DNA from: Cellvibrio mixtus subsp. mixtus J3-8
Lineage (GTDB): Bacteria > Pseudomonadota > Gammaproteobacteria > Pseudomonadales > Cellvibrionaceae
Length of the DNA stretch: 64,000 nucleotides
Reading direction: 5' to 3'
Assembly (NCBI RefSeq): GCF_000766945.1
Contig: NZ_KN266211.1
Location: 127,352 to 191,351 of the forward strand
The notes below the pieces were generated by a model. It was given only the letters and a program-made list of their open reading frames with translations, made no database searches and was not told the DNA's origin. Within the stretch, counting starts at the first letter, position 1; every line of letters starts with the position of its first letter. Position numbers and translations under genes: made by a program. Below, one piece after another: positions 27,873 through 37,239 of the stretch.

Positions 27873-28135
27873 GTCAGATTCCTCTATTGTTATCTTTATT
27901 AAAGCGTTGCTATTGATGGAACGGGGGGTGTGGCGATCAGGAATTATCAATGGGGTTTTGCATTGCCATTTTGATCTGGCGCAAACCTATTCGCATAAAA
28001 AACATGCGGTTGGGGCATCCAGCCGAAGTTCTGGCGTTGATGTCATCTGTAATCACATGAGCTTGCCCTTGAACTTGGGCGTTGTACCCCAACATCGGCG
28101 CTTTATCCTGTTTTCTTCACTCGGGTATTTGGGTT

Positions 28136-28477
28136 ATGAGCGAACTTTTTATTCTGCAAAACCAGGAAAAGCTGTTTCTGGGTAAACAAAACAATTGGGT
28201 AGATGGCCGCGATCTGAACGCCTTATACAAAACTCTCCACAAGGATGAAGCGATTAACCAGATGTTTGAGGCAAGTTCAAAGGATTATCGCCAGCGTATA
28301 AAAGTAGTTAGTTGTGCCCCTAACGACAAAGGCCTGCCCGTGATCGATCCGGAAATAATGCCGGAACCATTGCCCAAACCGGGAAAGGATTTGTTTGACA
28401 ATACTGTTGACGCTGCTTCTGTAAATGACGATGGCGCCATCTCCGCCGAGACGGACACAGGCTTGCGCGAGCCATGA
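28136..28477 (+). CDS. Conserved hypothetical protein upstream of gshA
   Basis: This is a 113-residue soluble protein. The ATG at 28136 starts MSELFILQNQEKLFLGKQ, more natural than longer frames. It is acidic, with a Pro-rich middle (DPEIMPEPLPKPGK) and a disordered acidic tail. It sits about 110 bases before gshA on the same strand. No catalytic motif or family is recognised. Confidence 0.6.
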   Translation: MSELFILQNQEKLFLGKQNNWVDGRDLNALYKTLHKDEAINQMFEASSKDYRQRIKVVSCAPNDKGLPVIDPEIMPEPLPKPGKDLFDNTVDAASVNDDGAISAETDTGLREP

Positions 28478-28586
28478 TTGGCTGGGGCTAATACAGTCTG
28501 TGATCTAGACTGACTCCATGATATTTTTTGCCTTGAGCGCCTGACCAAGGCTTACCTGAATGCTTTAATAGCAAAAGGAAACTGAC

Positions 28587-30200
28587 GTGTCTGTATCCCC
28601 TGCGTTACCCCGGGACCTGTTGGCTGTTTTCGCCAACCCTGAAAATAATGCGAGTTTGCGCGGTATTTTGCGCGGCCTTGAAAAAGAAAGTTTGCGTGTG
28701 ACCCCAATGGGGACGCTTGCGCAAACGGATCATCCCGATGCACTGGGGTCGGCGTTGACGCACCCGCACATCACTACCGACTACAGCGAAGCGCTGATGG
28801 AATTTATTACTGATCCGGTTGCCGATGTAGAACCCCTGTTGGCGCAACTGGATGATATTCACCGCTTCACCTACGCCCAACTCGCGCACAACAATGAGCG
28901 CTTATGGCCGGCCAGTATGCCGTGCAGTTTGGGAGCGGATGAGGAAATTCCGGTGGCCCGCTACGGTTCATCAAATAGCGGCACGATGAAAACTATTTAT
29001 CGTATTGGACTGGGGCATCGCTATGGTCGCTCAATGCAAACCATCGCCGGTATCCATTACAACTTCAGTCTGCCGGACGAATTCTGGCGTGTTCTGCAAG
29101 TGCAAAAAGGCAATCAACAATCGTTGCAAGATTTTAAAACCGATAGCTATTTTGGTTTGATTCGCAACTTCCGCCGCAACTTTTGGCTACTGATTTATTT
29201 ATTCGGTGCATCGCCAGCCGTTTGTTCCTGTTTCATAAAAGGTCGCAACCATCAGTTACAACCTTTTCCGGATGCGGACCAAACCCATTACCTGCCTTAT
29301 GCAACATCACTGCGCATGGGCGACCTGGGCTATCAAAGTGATGCACAAAAAAGCCTGGTAGTGAATTACAACAACCTGAGTGATTATTTAAAAACCCTGT
29401 GCGGTGCTATCACGCACAGTCATCCTGCCTATGAAAATATCGGCGTGAAAGATAGCGATGGGAATTATCAACAACTCAACACCAGTTTATTGCAAATTGA
29501 AAACGAGTTTTACTCCAGCATTCGCCCCAAGCGCACTACCACGCGCGGCGAAACTGCACTGCAAGCGTTGCGTTTACGCGGTGTGGAATATATTGAAGTG
29601 CGCTGTGTTGATTTAAATCCTTACGAGCCGTTAGGGATTACCACCGAGCAGATGCAAGTGATGGATGCTTTTTTATTGTATTGCTTGCTGAGTGAAAGCC
29701 CGGCGACTGATGAGCGTGAATTTTATCAGGGGCAGGAAAACCAGAAGCGTATTGTCAATCGCGGGCGCGAACCGGGTTTGACATTGCAGCGTGGCGATGA
29801 AGAGGTGGCGATGAATACCTGGGCGCTGGAAATTATTCGCGGCAGCCTGGAGTGTGCGCAATTACTCGATCAAGCCAAAGGCGGCGTCGCGTATCAGCAA
29901 GCAGTGCAGCACCAGCTTGCCAAGCTCGAAGATCCAACCCTCACACCGTCAGCGCGGGTACTGCACGATATGCAGCAAAGCCGGCAAAGTTTTTACGCGC
30001 ATACATTGACCCTGGCAGAGCAGCATCGCGCCTGGTTTGCAGCGCGCGAGTTATCCGAGGCTACACATGCAGGCTTTGTCGCGATGAGCAAAAAATCGTT
30101 GCAAGAACAGCAGGCATTGGAAGCGCGCCATGAAGTGTCGTTTGATGAATATCTGGAAAGTTATTACAGCCAGTATCGCGGCTGTAGGAGTTGCGAATAA
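28587..30200 (+). CDS. gshA: Glutamate-cysteine ligase
   Basis: This 537-residue enzyme makes gamma-glutamylcysteine from L-glutamate, L-cysteine and ATP, the first step of glutathione synthesis. Length and motifs fit the gammaproteobacterial GshA type: LRGLEKESLRVTPMG, YSEALMEFIT, GIHYNFSLP, QIENEFYSSIRPKR, YIEVRCVDLNP. The start is GTG with AAGGAAA upstream. A hairpin follows the stop codon. Confidence 0.97.
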   Translation: MSVSPALPRDLLAVFANPENNASLRGILRGLEKESLRVTPMGTLAQTDHPDALGSALTHPHITTDYSEALMEFITDPVADVEPLLAQLDDIHRFTYAQLAHNNERLWPASMPCSLGADEEIPVARYGSSNSGTMKTIYRIGLGHRYGRSMQTIAGIHYNFSLPDEFWRVLQVQKGNQQSLQDFKTDSYFGLIRNFRRNFWLLIYLFGASPAVCSCFIKGRNHQLQPFPDADQTHYLPYATSLRMGDLGYQSDAQKSLVVNYNNLSDYLKTLCGAITHSHPAYENIGVKDSDGNYQQLNTSLLQIENEFYSSIRPKRTTTRGETALQALRLRGVEYIEVRCVDLNPYEPLGITTEQMQVMDAFLLYCLLSESPATDEREFYQGQENQKRIVNRGREPGLTLQRGDEEVAMNTWALEIIRGSLECAQLLDQAKGGVAYQQAVQHQLAKLEDPTLTPSARVLHDMQQSRQSFYAHTLTLAEQHRAWFAARELSEATHAGFVAMSKKSLQEQQALEARHEVSFDEYLESYYSQYRGCRSCE

Positions 30201-30211
30201 GTGGAATTGCT

Positions 30212-30232
30212 ACCGGCGCACTCTGCGCCGGT
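30212..30232. terminator. Hairpin between convergent genes
   Basis: ACCGGCGCA pairs perfectly with TGCGCCGGT around CTC, between the ends of gshA and the FliL-like gene. There is no real T run on either strand, so its termination strength is uncertain. Confidence 0.5.
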
Positions 30233-30241
30233 GTGAAGAAA

Positions 30242-30808
30242 TTATTTTTGCACTACGAAATTATTGAAAAATAAATCAGAAGCCGGGCCTTTTACGGGTT
30301 TTACATCTGCTGCTGACGGCAGTGCGGGTGCTGCATGTTCAGCTTCAGCGGTAGTTTCGGCGCCGTGGGAATCTTTTTCTGCTGCCGGTTTTTTATCATG
30401 GTCATCGCTGTGTGTTTCAGCATGCTCTTCATCGTGGTGGTCGTGGCCTTCCACTTTCAATAATGCTTTATTAATTTCAGCCAACGCATAGACACGCAAA
30501 TATTCTTTGCCTTCTGCGGTGCTGATGATGTCATCGGTCTGTGCGCTTAAAATACTGACAAGTCGATCACGGATGAGTGGCAAGTGATGCATAACTTCGG
30601 CGGCATCAGTGGCGTTTTCGGCACGCAAGGATAATTCCGCTTTGATGTAACGCACCTTGTCTGCTCCGCCATAATTGACAATCAGCGGCGGTGCAATCGC
30701 AATATAATTTACGCCTTCGGCGGGAGCATTGCCGCCACCGGAAGCCATCGCCCCTGCTGCAACCAATCCCCACACCGCGCCGATACAGCGCGCCCGATAA
30801 TTTTTCAT
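30242..30808 (-). CDS. FliL-like protein with His/Asp/Glu-rich insert
   Basis: This is a 188-residue exported or membrane-anchored protein. I chose the ATG at 30808 (GAGGAATC upstream), giving a signal/anchor that ends in Ala/Gly-rich sequence. The core (about 30-115) matches the FliL domain: YIKAELSLR, HHLPLIRDRLVSILS, LRVYALAEINKAL. The final FliL piece (DLFFNNFVVQ) is separated from the core by about 50 residues rich in His, Asp and Glu (for example EGHDHHDEEHAETHSDDH). FliL supports the flagellar stator, but no flagellar gene is near. The insert could bind metal ions. Confidence 0.75.
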   Translation of the reverse strand: MKNYRARCIGAVWGLVAAGAMASGGGNAPAEGVNYIAIAPPLIVNYGGADKVRYIKAELSLRAENATDAAEVMHHLPLIRDRLVSILSAQTDDIISTAEGKEYLRVYALAEINKALLKVEGHDHHDEEHAETHSDDHDKKPAAEKDSHGAETTAEAEHAAPALPSAADVKPVKGPASDLFFNNFVVQK

Positions 30809-30997
30809 ACCCGATTCCTCACCCGTGAAACTTGTGCCACCTTTCGCGCTCAAACCAGCGGAAACTTGCCCACCAAGCATAGCCTATGCATCTGGCAGCG
30901 TGCGTTATTTCCATTAAAAGCGCTGGCCCGGTTGCCTTCGAATTGCTTACCATAGCGCACCATAACCTTACGACAACAACCCTAATAAGGATCTCCC

Positions 30998-31510
30998 ATG
31001 CTTGCCAGCATCCAGCAAATTAATAGTCGTCAAACCAACTTTTTGATTTTTATCGTCTGTACATTAATGATGCTCGCCGCAGCGTACATGGAGCATGTGA
31101 TGAAAATGATTCCTTGCTCGTTATGTATTACCCAGCGTGGTTTTGTCGTTTTAACGGGTGTCCTTGCCCTGATTGCGGCTATTCATAATCCTGCATCGGG
31201 CGGGCGCCGTGTTTATGCGATATTGGGTATTGTGAGCCCGATTCTCGGTGCCTGTTTTGCCGGCCGTCAATTGTGGTTGCAAAGTTTGCCGGAAGACCAG
31301 GTGCCGGCCTGCGGCCCTGGTTTGGCTTATATCTTTGAAGAGTTTCCGTTTATGGAAGCGTTCAAATTATTGCTACAAGGCGATGGTAACTGTGCCCATG
31401 TGGATAAAATCCTTGGCCTGAGCCTGGCGGCGTGGACCTTTATTGCCTTCATTGGCCTGGCGTTGGTTAACCTTTATCAGTTGTTGCGTAAGGACGACAA
31501 ACTGGCCTGA
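30998..31510 (+). CDS. dsbB: Disulphide bond formation protein DsbB
   Basis: This 170-residue inner-membrane protein has four helices and reoxidises DsbA, passing electrons to quinone. The first periplasmic pair is the CxxC in IPCSLCI; the second pair is in VPACGPG and GNCAHV. A good AAGGATC lies before the ATG. It starts the dsbB-rsd-FKBP-algP block that I recall from Pseudomonas. Confidence 0.95.
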   Translation: MLASIQQINSRQTNFLIFIVCTLMMLAAAYMEHVMKMIPCSLCITQRGFVVLTGVLALIAAIHNPASGGRRVYAILGIVSPILGACFAGRQLWLQSLPEDQVPACGPGLAYIFEEFPFMEAFKLLLQGDGNCAHVDKILGLSLAAWTFIAFIGLALVNLYQLLRKDDKLA

Positions 31511-31618
31511 TTGGCTTGCCCTGTTTGAACAGATGGCCTATTGTGGGGGCTCATAACGAGTCGGGGCAATTCAGGCTCTGCTATACGACTACCTTTTTTA
31601 AAGTCATAGGAACATCTG

Positions 31619-32083
31619 ATGTTAGAGAATTGCAAAACTGCCAAAGAGCGCTGGGGTGGCGTCAGTGAGATTATTGATCGCTGGCTGGAGGAACGTCAGG
31701 AAATGTTGGTGCAATATTGCGCACTGAGTGGACTGAATGAAGATTTGAGTGATATCCAGCGCGGTGAGAAATTGCGTATCTTTTGCCAAATCCTGGTCGA
31801 CTATGTTTCTGCGGGTCACTTTGAAGTGTATGACCAGTTAATTAAGGAAGGGCGTGAGTTCGATGATGCGGACGCATTGCAGGAAGCTGGCAAACTCTAT
31901 GATGTTGTTGATAAAACCACAGAAAAATTGCTGGATTTTAATGATAAATATCTGGAAACCGATGATCTGGCAGCCTTGATTCCCGACCTTTCCCAGTTAG
32001 GTGAAGCACTGGAAATCCGCTTCAGTGCGGAAGATCGTTTGATTGCGGTATTGCACACTGCACATAAAGATCTGGTTAGTTAA
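31619..32083 (+). CDS. rsd: Regulator of sigma D (Rsd/AlgQ family)
   Basis: This is a 154-residue, all-helical acidic protein that binds the housekeeping sigma factor in its relatives (E. coli Rsd; AlgQ in Pseudomonas). The start MLENCKTAKERWGGVSEIIDRWL and the YCAL segment are typical. AGGAAC lies upstream. It is followed by a bidirectional terminator shared with the opposing FKBP gene. Confidence 0.93.
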   Translation: MLENCKTAKERWGGVSEIIDRWLEERQEMLVQYCALSGLNEDLSDIQRGEKLRIFCQILVDYVSAGHFEVYDQLIKEGREFDDADALQEAGKLYDVVDKTTEKLLDFNDKYLETDDLAALIPDLSQLGEALEIRFSAEDRLIAVLHTAHKDLVS

Positions 32084-32114
32084 TTGCGTAAGTAACCTGG
32101 TTTGGAGCAGTAAT

Positions 32115-32143
32115 AAAAAACCCGCACATTGGCGGGTTTTTTA
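32115..32143. terminator. Bidirectional terminator
   Basis: CCCGC and GCGGG form a stem flanked by A and T runs on both sides, between rsd and the FKBP gene, and can serve both. Confidence 0.9.
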
Positions 32144-32161
32144 TGGGCCTGGAGTCAGGTC

Positions 32162-32917
32162 TTATTTCTTTTTCTTGTCGTCTGCTGCAGTGGCTTCAGG
32201 CGCTTTGATATCCAGCAATTCAACTTCAAAAATCAGCGTTGATGATGGTGGGATTGGGCCTTGGCCGCCAGCACCGTAAGCCAGGTCAGACGGGATTACG
32301 ATTTCCCACTTGGAGCCTTTTGGCATTAATTGCAGGGCTTCGGTCCAACCAGCGATTACGCCATCCAGCGGGAAAGAAACCGGGCCGCCGTTTTTAGCAG
32401 AGCTATCAAACTCGGTGCCATTGATCAGCTTGCCTGCGTAGTTAACAGTAACGGTATCAGTCGCTTTTGGCTTTGGACCTTTACCTTCGGTAATCACTTT
32501 GTATTGCAGGCCGCTAGCGGTGGTAGTTACACCTTCTTTCGCCTTGTTTTCGTCCAGGTACTTTTTACCTTCAGCAATATTGGTTTCGCTCAGCTTCTTT
32601 TGTTCTTCTTCTTGTTTAGCCATGGCTTTTTGCTGAACTTCTTGCATGATCTTTTGTTGATCTTCTTCGCTGATGCGTGCGGCTTTACCATCGCGTACAT
32701 CGGTCAGTGCCAATGCCAGTGCTTCCGGCTCAATGGTCAAACCGCCGTTTTGCAGGTTTTTGCCCAGGTTTTGACCAATGATGTAGTTAGCCTTTTGCTC
32801 CAAGGTCGCCAGCTTGGCGCTGTCATCAACAGGTTTTACTTCTTCTTTTTTGTTGCAGCCAATCAAGCCAGCAGTAGCAGCCATCAGGCCAACAACCAAT
32901 AAGCGTTTAGTAAACAT
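32162..32917 (-). CDS. FKBP-type peptidyl-prolyl isomerase lipoprotein
   Basis: This 251-residue protein is related to FkpA/Mip. A lipoprotein signal ends LIGC, so it is anchored in the envelope. About 30-130 is the charged helical dimerisation domain. About 140-240 is the FKBP domain (TVTVNYAGKLINGTEFDSS, GWTEALQLMPKGSKWEIVIP, AYGAGGQGPIPPSSTLIFEVEL). It assists folding of exported proteins. It lies opposite rsd and shares its terminator. Confidence 0.95.
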   Translation of the reverse strand: MFTKRLLVVGLMAATAGLIGCNKKEEVKPVDDSAKLATLEQKANYIIGQNLGKNLQNGGLTIEPEALALALTDVRDGKAARISEEDQQKIMQEVQQKAMAKQEEEQKKLSETNIAEGKKYLDENKAKEGVTTTASGLQYKVITEGKGPKPKATDTVTVNYAGKLINGTEFDSSAKNGGPVSFPLDGVIAGWTEALQLMPKGSKWEIVIPSDLAYGAGGQGPIPPSSTLIFEVELLDIKAPEATAADDKKKK

Positions 32918-33378
32918 AATTCACCTTATTTGTAATATTTGGTTTGTAATGATTGTGTGAAACGCGCGATGCGTCTGTTCCTAGCCGACACCCTTCACAG
33001 CGCCAGAGCAGGCGGCAATGGTATACCAACTTCAGGCAAATGTGCGCGTTTTTGGCGGTAATCTCGCCGGCAGATCGCCACGAAATGTGTGCTGATGCCC
33101 ATTTGCAGCTGTCTTTTATCTGCTACACGAACCGATAAAGCCGGGCCACTCAGACTTGCTCCCGCCACTAAAAGTTCAATCGGATGACAATAGATGGCTA
33201 TACACGGGTAGTGAAGATGAATAAATAAACCGGGGTTGATGTGAATTCCACGGCACATTTGTGTACTAACGGGAATACCTTTTTTGGTACGGCGCAGCTA
33301 CAATTCGCCCGACAAGCTAATCACCATTTATCCCAACACTTTTTTATTTTCTGACGCACTCTCTAACAGGTACTTTTT
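32918..33378. other. Divergent promoter region
   Basis: This 461-base region between the FKBP gene and the AlgP-like gene has no recognised gene. It must hold both promoters. No operator could be identified with confidence. Confidence 0.4.
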
Positions 33379-34323
33379 ATGGCTGCCTCCAAAACTCAAA
33401 AAAATTCCGTCGCTGATCTGGAACAGCAAATTGCCAAGGTAACCGCCGCGCTGGAAAAGGCGCGTGCACAAGAATTTGCTGCTGCGCAAAAAGCAGTCGT
33501 TGTCGAGCAAAAAAATCTGGTGGCGACTGAGAAAAAAATCGCTGCGCTTTCTGGTAAGAATGCTGCCAAATCCAAACCACAATTGGCGCAACTGAAAAAA
33601 GATTTGAGCGCGACCACTAAAAAATTAGCCCAAGCCCAAGCCCAGGTTGATACGCTGGGTGCTCAACAAAGCACTGCTGCTGAAGTTGCAAAACTCCTCG
33701 CTACGCCTGCCGCTGCAAAAACGGCGACCAAAAAGGTTGCAGGGAAAAAGGCCGCGAGCAAATCTGCCGATGAGAGAAACTCCCTGAGCGAGAAGCCGGT
33801 AAAAGTTAAAGCGGAAAAGCAAACCAAAACTACCAAGCCCGCTAAAGTAGCTAAAGCAAAAAAAGCAGGCGTAACTGAAGCTGCTGTTGCAGAAGCCAAG
33901 CCAACCGTAGAAAAGCCTGCTGTTGAAAAAGCCCCTGTTGAGAAAGTAAAAGCAGCAAAACCCAAAGCACCTAAAAAACCAAACGCTGAGAAGCCAAAAG
34001 CAGAAACAGCTAAAGCTAAAGCAGGTGAGGTGGCTCCAGAAATCGCTACTGAAAAACCAGTGACTGAGAAAAAACCTGCTGCAAAGAAAAAAGCTCCAGC
34101 TAAAAAGCCGGAAGTAAAAAAAGAAGAGCAAAAAGCAGACGTTGAGCCAACACCTGTTGCTCCAGTGCCTGCGCCCGTTGAACCCGTTGCTGAACAATCA
34201 TCTGTTGAGGCACCGGTAGAGACTCCTGCTACGAAGGAAGAAGAGCCAGCTATTGTAGCTCCGGAGCCTGTCGGCGTTACTGAAACCCTGCCATTTGATG
34301 ATGACAAGGGTGCACTGAACTAA
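33379..34323 (+). CDS. algP: AlgP-like, histone-H1-like Lys/Ala/Pro-rich protein
   Basis: This is a 314-residue protein. About residues 1-110 form a coiled coil (DLEQQIAKVTAALEKARAQ). The rest is a low-complexity Lys/Ala/Pro/Glu tail with many AKP, EKP and KKA units, like AlgP of Pseudomonas and eukaryotic histone H1 tails. It probably binds DNA as a nucleoid-associated regulator. Position beside dsbB, rsd and the FKBP gene supports orthology. The final part is acidic rather than basic, unlike a pure H1 tail. A terminator follows. Confidence 0.82.
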   Translation: MAASKTQKNSVADLEQQIAKVTAALEKARAQEFAAAQKAVVVEQKNLVATEKKIAALSGKNAAKSKPQLAQLKKDLSATTKKLAQAQAQVDTLGAQQSTAAEVAKLLATPAAAKTATKKVAGKKAASKSADERNSLSEKPVKVKAEKQTKTTKPAKVAKAKKAGVTEAAVAEAKPTVEKPAVEKAPVEKVKAAKPKAPKKPNAEKPKAETAKAKAGEVAPEIATEKPVTEKKPAAKKKAPAKKPEVKKEEQKADVEPTPVAPVPAPVEPVAEQSSVEAPVETPATKEEEPAIVAPEPVGVTETLPFDDDKGALN

Positions 34324-34350
34324 GTGATCATTGGTTCGGAAATTGAAATT

Positions 34351-34376
34351 AAAAAAGGCGCGCAAGCGCCTTTTTT
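34351..34376 (+). terminator. Rho-independent terminator
   Basis: AAAAAAGGCGC pairs with GCGCCTTTTTT around GCAA. It ends the algP-like gene. Confidence 0.92.
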
Positions 34377-34487
34377 ATTGGTTGTATTATTACTTGGGCA
34401 TATTTTATAAGAACAAAACAGTTCTATTGTGCTGTGTTTCAGTGGCGCATAATTCTAGCGATACCGCCGCGCTTTTGGAGATACGCC

Positions 34488-34721
34488 ATGCACACCAGCT
34501 ATCTTGCTATGCCTGAATTGTTTGCCCAACTGGGGTTGGAAAACAGCAACCTGGCGATTGCCCGTTTTATCCAGTTTCATTATTTGCCACCTCAAACGCC
34601 TATTACGAGCGCGACCTTTTGGTCGTCATCACAACGGCGCTTTTTGGATGAATGTTTACAGCAGGATTCCGATTGGTGTGAGCTTGTCGATCAATTACAC
34701 TCGCGTTTGCGCCGCCACTGA
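34488..34721 (+). CDS. DUF2789 family protein
   Basis: This 77-residue protein has the features I recall for DUF2789: PELFAQLGLENSN at the start, FIQFHYLP, TFWSSSQRRFLDE and a C-terminal DWCELVDQLHSRLR. I chose the ATG at 34488 because GGAG lies just upstream. The function of the family is not known. It converges closely with the TIGR02444 gene. Confidence 0.8.
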   Translation: MHTSYLAMPELFAQLGLENSNLAIARFIQFHYLPPQTPITSATFWSSSQRRFLDECLQQDSDWCELVDQLHSRLRRH

Positions 34722-34726
34722 TTCGG

Positions 34727-35218
34727 CTAATCAAGCAGGCTCAACAATCTGGTGATAAGCGATTCTTCGACGCCGAGGGGTTGTAAATAAAGTCGCAGGT
34801 TTTCAGCAAATAAACTGCCTGACGTTGTTGAAGCGATTGTTTTATCAACAATTATTTGCGCCTCCAATAATTGTTGAAGATGCTTTTCAGCCAGCAGCTC
34901 TGCGTGTTTGATTTGTACGCGTACTGTTTCAATCGATGTATCTTCCACACCGAACTCAGCTTTCATTTGCCGCCGTAATTGACGCAATGGCAGTACATAG
35001 TGTTGGTCCCAGTTACGGGTTTCGTGTATTGCCTGCGCGAGCTTGGCGGGGTCAAGGTGAATGCCTTGATGGCCGAGCCATAAGGTCCACAACACGATAT
35101 TTACATTTACTCCGTATTCGTCCTGCAAGCGTAAGCACAATAGGCTAACGCCGGGTCGGCCATAATAATGCAGGGAAAAATCCCAGAGGCTGGTTTCAGT
35201 TGGCAGGAAGGAATACAT
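34727..35218 (-). CDS. TIGR02444 / DUF2390 family protein
   Basis: This 163-residue protein has the family pattern LWDFSLHYYGRPGVSLLCLRLQDEYGVNVNIVLW, followed by W-rich and Arg-rich helices (ETRNWDQHYVLPLRQLRRQMK). I chose the ATG at 35218; a longer frame reaches 35269 and would overlap the divergent ABC-F gene. The function is unknown. In Pseudomonas, as I recall, a homologue lies beside the same ABC-F gene. Confidence 0.8.
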   Translation of the reverse strand: MYSFLPTETSLWDFSLHYYGRPGVSLLCLRLQDEYGVNVNIVLWTLWLGHQGIHLDPAKLAQAIHETRNWDQHYVLPLRQLRRQMKAEFGVEDTSIETVRVQIKHAELLAEKHLQQLLEAQIIVDKTIASTTSGSLFAENLRLYLQPLGVEESLITRLLSLLD

Positions 35219-35267
35219 AAAAATTCCGCTAGCAGGGGTTTGGGGCAAGTCTGCTAGAATGCGCGCC

Positions 35268-37178
35268 ATGATTCAATTACAAAACGTCTCCGTCCAGCGC
35301 GGCACCAAATTTTTATTGGATGCCGCCGATCTCACTATTTATCCGGGCCAGAAAGTCGGTTTAATCGGCGCTAATGGCACTGGCAAATCCACCTTGTTCC
35401 AATTGTTGCTAGGCACATTGCACAGCGATACCGGCACTCTCGATATTCCCAGGCAATGGCGTATCGCGCATATGGCACAAGAAGTTGGCCACACCTCGCG
35501 CAGCGCACTCGATTACGTGCTGGATGGCGATAGCGAATTGCGCCGGCTGGAGCAGGAAATTGCCGAGGCGAACGCTGATCCTGAACAGAACGGTGAAAAA
35601 CTCGCGCACCTGTACAGCGATATGGAAAACATCCACGCCTACACTGCGCCTTCGCGTGCACAGCAATTGTTGAATGGCTTGGGATTTGCTGCCGGCGATG
35701 ATAAGCGCCCGGTATCGGATTTCTCCGGTGGCTGGCGGATTCGTTTGAACCTCGCGCAGGCATTGATGTGTCCGTCAGATTTATTGCTGCTCGATGAACC
35801 AACCAACCACCTTGATCTGGATGCAACCTTGTGGCTGGAAGAATGGCTCAAGCGCTACCCCGGCACGTTGATAATTATTTCGCACGACCGCGATTTCCTC
35901 GACAACATTGTTGACCGTATTGTGAATATCGAAAAACAAAAACTCGATAATTACAGCGGTAACTATTCTGCGTTTGAACGCCAGCGTGCTGAAAAACTCG
36001 CACAGCAACAGGCGAGTTATGAGAAGCAGCAGGAACGTATTGCGCACGTAGAGAGTTATATCCGCCGCTTCCGCGCGCAGGCTACCAAAGCGCGCCAGGC
36101 ACAAAGCCGGATTAAGGAATTGGAGCGCATGGAAAAAATTGCGCCCGCCCATATCGATTCGCCATTCAGTTTTACGTTTAAATGCAACGATAAAATGTCA
36201 GTGCCATTGGTGCACATCGCGCGCGCCACTATTGGTTACGATACTAAAGTGGTGCTAGATAAAGTTGAATTGAGCATTCGCGCTGAAACCCGAATTGGTT
36301 TGCTTGGCCCCAATGGCGCGGGTAAATCGAGCCTGGTTAAAACACTGGCGGGTTCATTGCCATTGATTGCGGGTGACCGCACCAACGGCGAACATTTCAA
36401 GCTCGGTTATTTTGCGCAGCATCAATTGGAAGCGCTGGATATTAATGCCTCGGCGGCGTTGCATATCCAGCGGTTATCGCCAGCGGCGCGCGAGCAGGAG
36501 ATTCGCGATTTCCTCGGCAGTTTTGATTTCCATGGTGATCGCGCGTTTGAACCGATTACGCATTTTTCCGGTGGTGAAAAAGCGCGGTTGGCGTTGGCAA
36601 TTATTGCGTGGGAAAAGCCCAATGTATTGTTGCTCGACGAACCGACCAACCATCTCGATCTGGAAATGCGCCACGCGCTGACTATGGCGTTACAAGAGTT
36701 TGAAGGTGCGGTGATTGTGGTATCGCATGATCGCCATTTATTGCGTAATACTGTGAATGAATTCCTGTTGGTAGCGGATGGTAAAGTTAGTGAGTTTGAT
36801 GGTGACCTGGAAGATTATTACAAGTGGATGCAGCAACAAAAAGCCAATGCGGTTGCTACCGAAAAAGAAATTGTCGTTGCCAGCGATAACGATAATAAGG
36901 TGGATAAAAAAGCCCAGCGCCAACAATCTGCGGCGCAGCGCGCGCAATTAAAGCCGCTCACTAACAAACTTAAATCGCTTGAAGCGCAAATGGAAAAGTT
37001 GCAAACGCGCCTTGCCGATGTTGAAACCCAATTGGGTGATAGCAACATTTACGATGAGAAAAATAAAGCCAAGCTACAAGAGCTGGTATTAGAGCAAGCT
37101 AAATTAAACGCGCAGTTGGAAGAAGCGGAAGAAAACTGGTTGCTAGTAAGTGAAGAACTGGAAGCGGCAAGCCAATAG
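35268..37178 (+). CDS. ABC-F family ATPase (YheS/Uup-like)
   Basis: This 636-residue soluble ATPase has two ABC domains and no membrane part. Domain 1 has Walker A GANGTGKST, signature FSGGWRIRL and Walker B LLLLDEPTNHLDL. The linker (about 240-310) is charged and helical. Domain 2 has GPNGAGKSS, FSGGEKARLALA and LLLDEPTNHLDLEM. A C-terminal coiled coil covers about 530-636. ABC-F proteins act on ribosomes, rescuing or tuning translation. The start is the second of two ATGs (35259 and 35268); the first adds MRA. Its promoter overlaps the 5-prime end of the opposing gene. Confidence 0.94.
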   Translation: MIQLQNVSVQRGTKFLLDAADLTIYPGQKVGLIGANGTGKSTLFQLLLGTLHSDTGTLDIPRQWRIAHMAQEVGHTSRSALDYVLDGDSELRRLEQEIAEANADPEQNGEKLAHLYSDMENIHAYTAPSRAQQLLNGLGFAAGDDKRPVSDFSGGWRIRLNLAQALMCPSDLLLLDEPTNHLDLDATLWLEEWLKRYPGTLIIISHDRDFLDNIVDRIVNIEKQKLDNYSGNYSAFERQRAEKLAQQQASYEKQQERIAHVESYIRRFRAQATKARQAQSRIKELERMEKIAPAHIDSPFSFTFKCNDKMSVPLVHIARATIGYDTKVVLDKVELSIRAETRIGLLGPNGAGKSSLVKTLAGSLPLIAGDRTNGEHFKLGYFAQHQLEALDINASAALHIQRLSPAAREQEIRDFLGSFDFHGDRAFEPITHFSGGEKARLALAIIAWEKPNVLLLDEPTNHLDLEMRHALTMALQEFEGAVIVVSHDRHLLRNTVNEFLLVADGKVSEFDGDLEDYYKWMQQQKANAVATEKEIVVASDNDNKVDKKAQRQQSAAQRAQLKPLTNKLKSLEAQMEKLQTRLADVETQLGDSNIYDEKNKAKLQELVLEQAKLNAQLEEAEENWLLVSEELEAASQ

Positions 37179-37211
37179 TTGTTGCTTGAATAAAACTGTC
37201 CGGATGAAAAT

Positions 37212-37239
37212 AAACCCCGCTTTTACTGCGGGGTTTTTA
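37212..37239 (+). terminator. Rho-independent terminator
   Basis: AAACCCCGC pairs with GCGGGGTTT followed by T. It ends the ABC-F gene. Confidence 0.92.

Noticed and set aside
32995-33258. 87-codon minus-strand frame in the FKBP-algP gap
   Set aside because: No ribosome-binding site, odd composition and no motif; probably chance.
33625-34307. Long minus-strand frames across the AlgP-like gene
   Set aside because: They mirror the Lys/Ala-rich repeats (giving Phe/Ser/Ala-rich products) and have no start signal or domain; artefact of low complexity.
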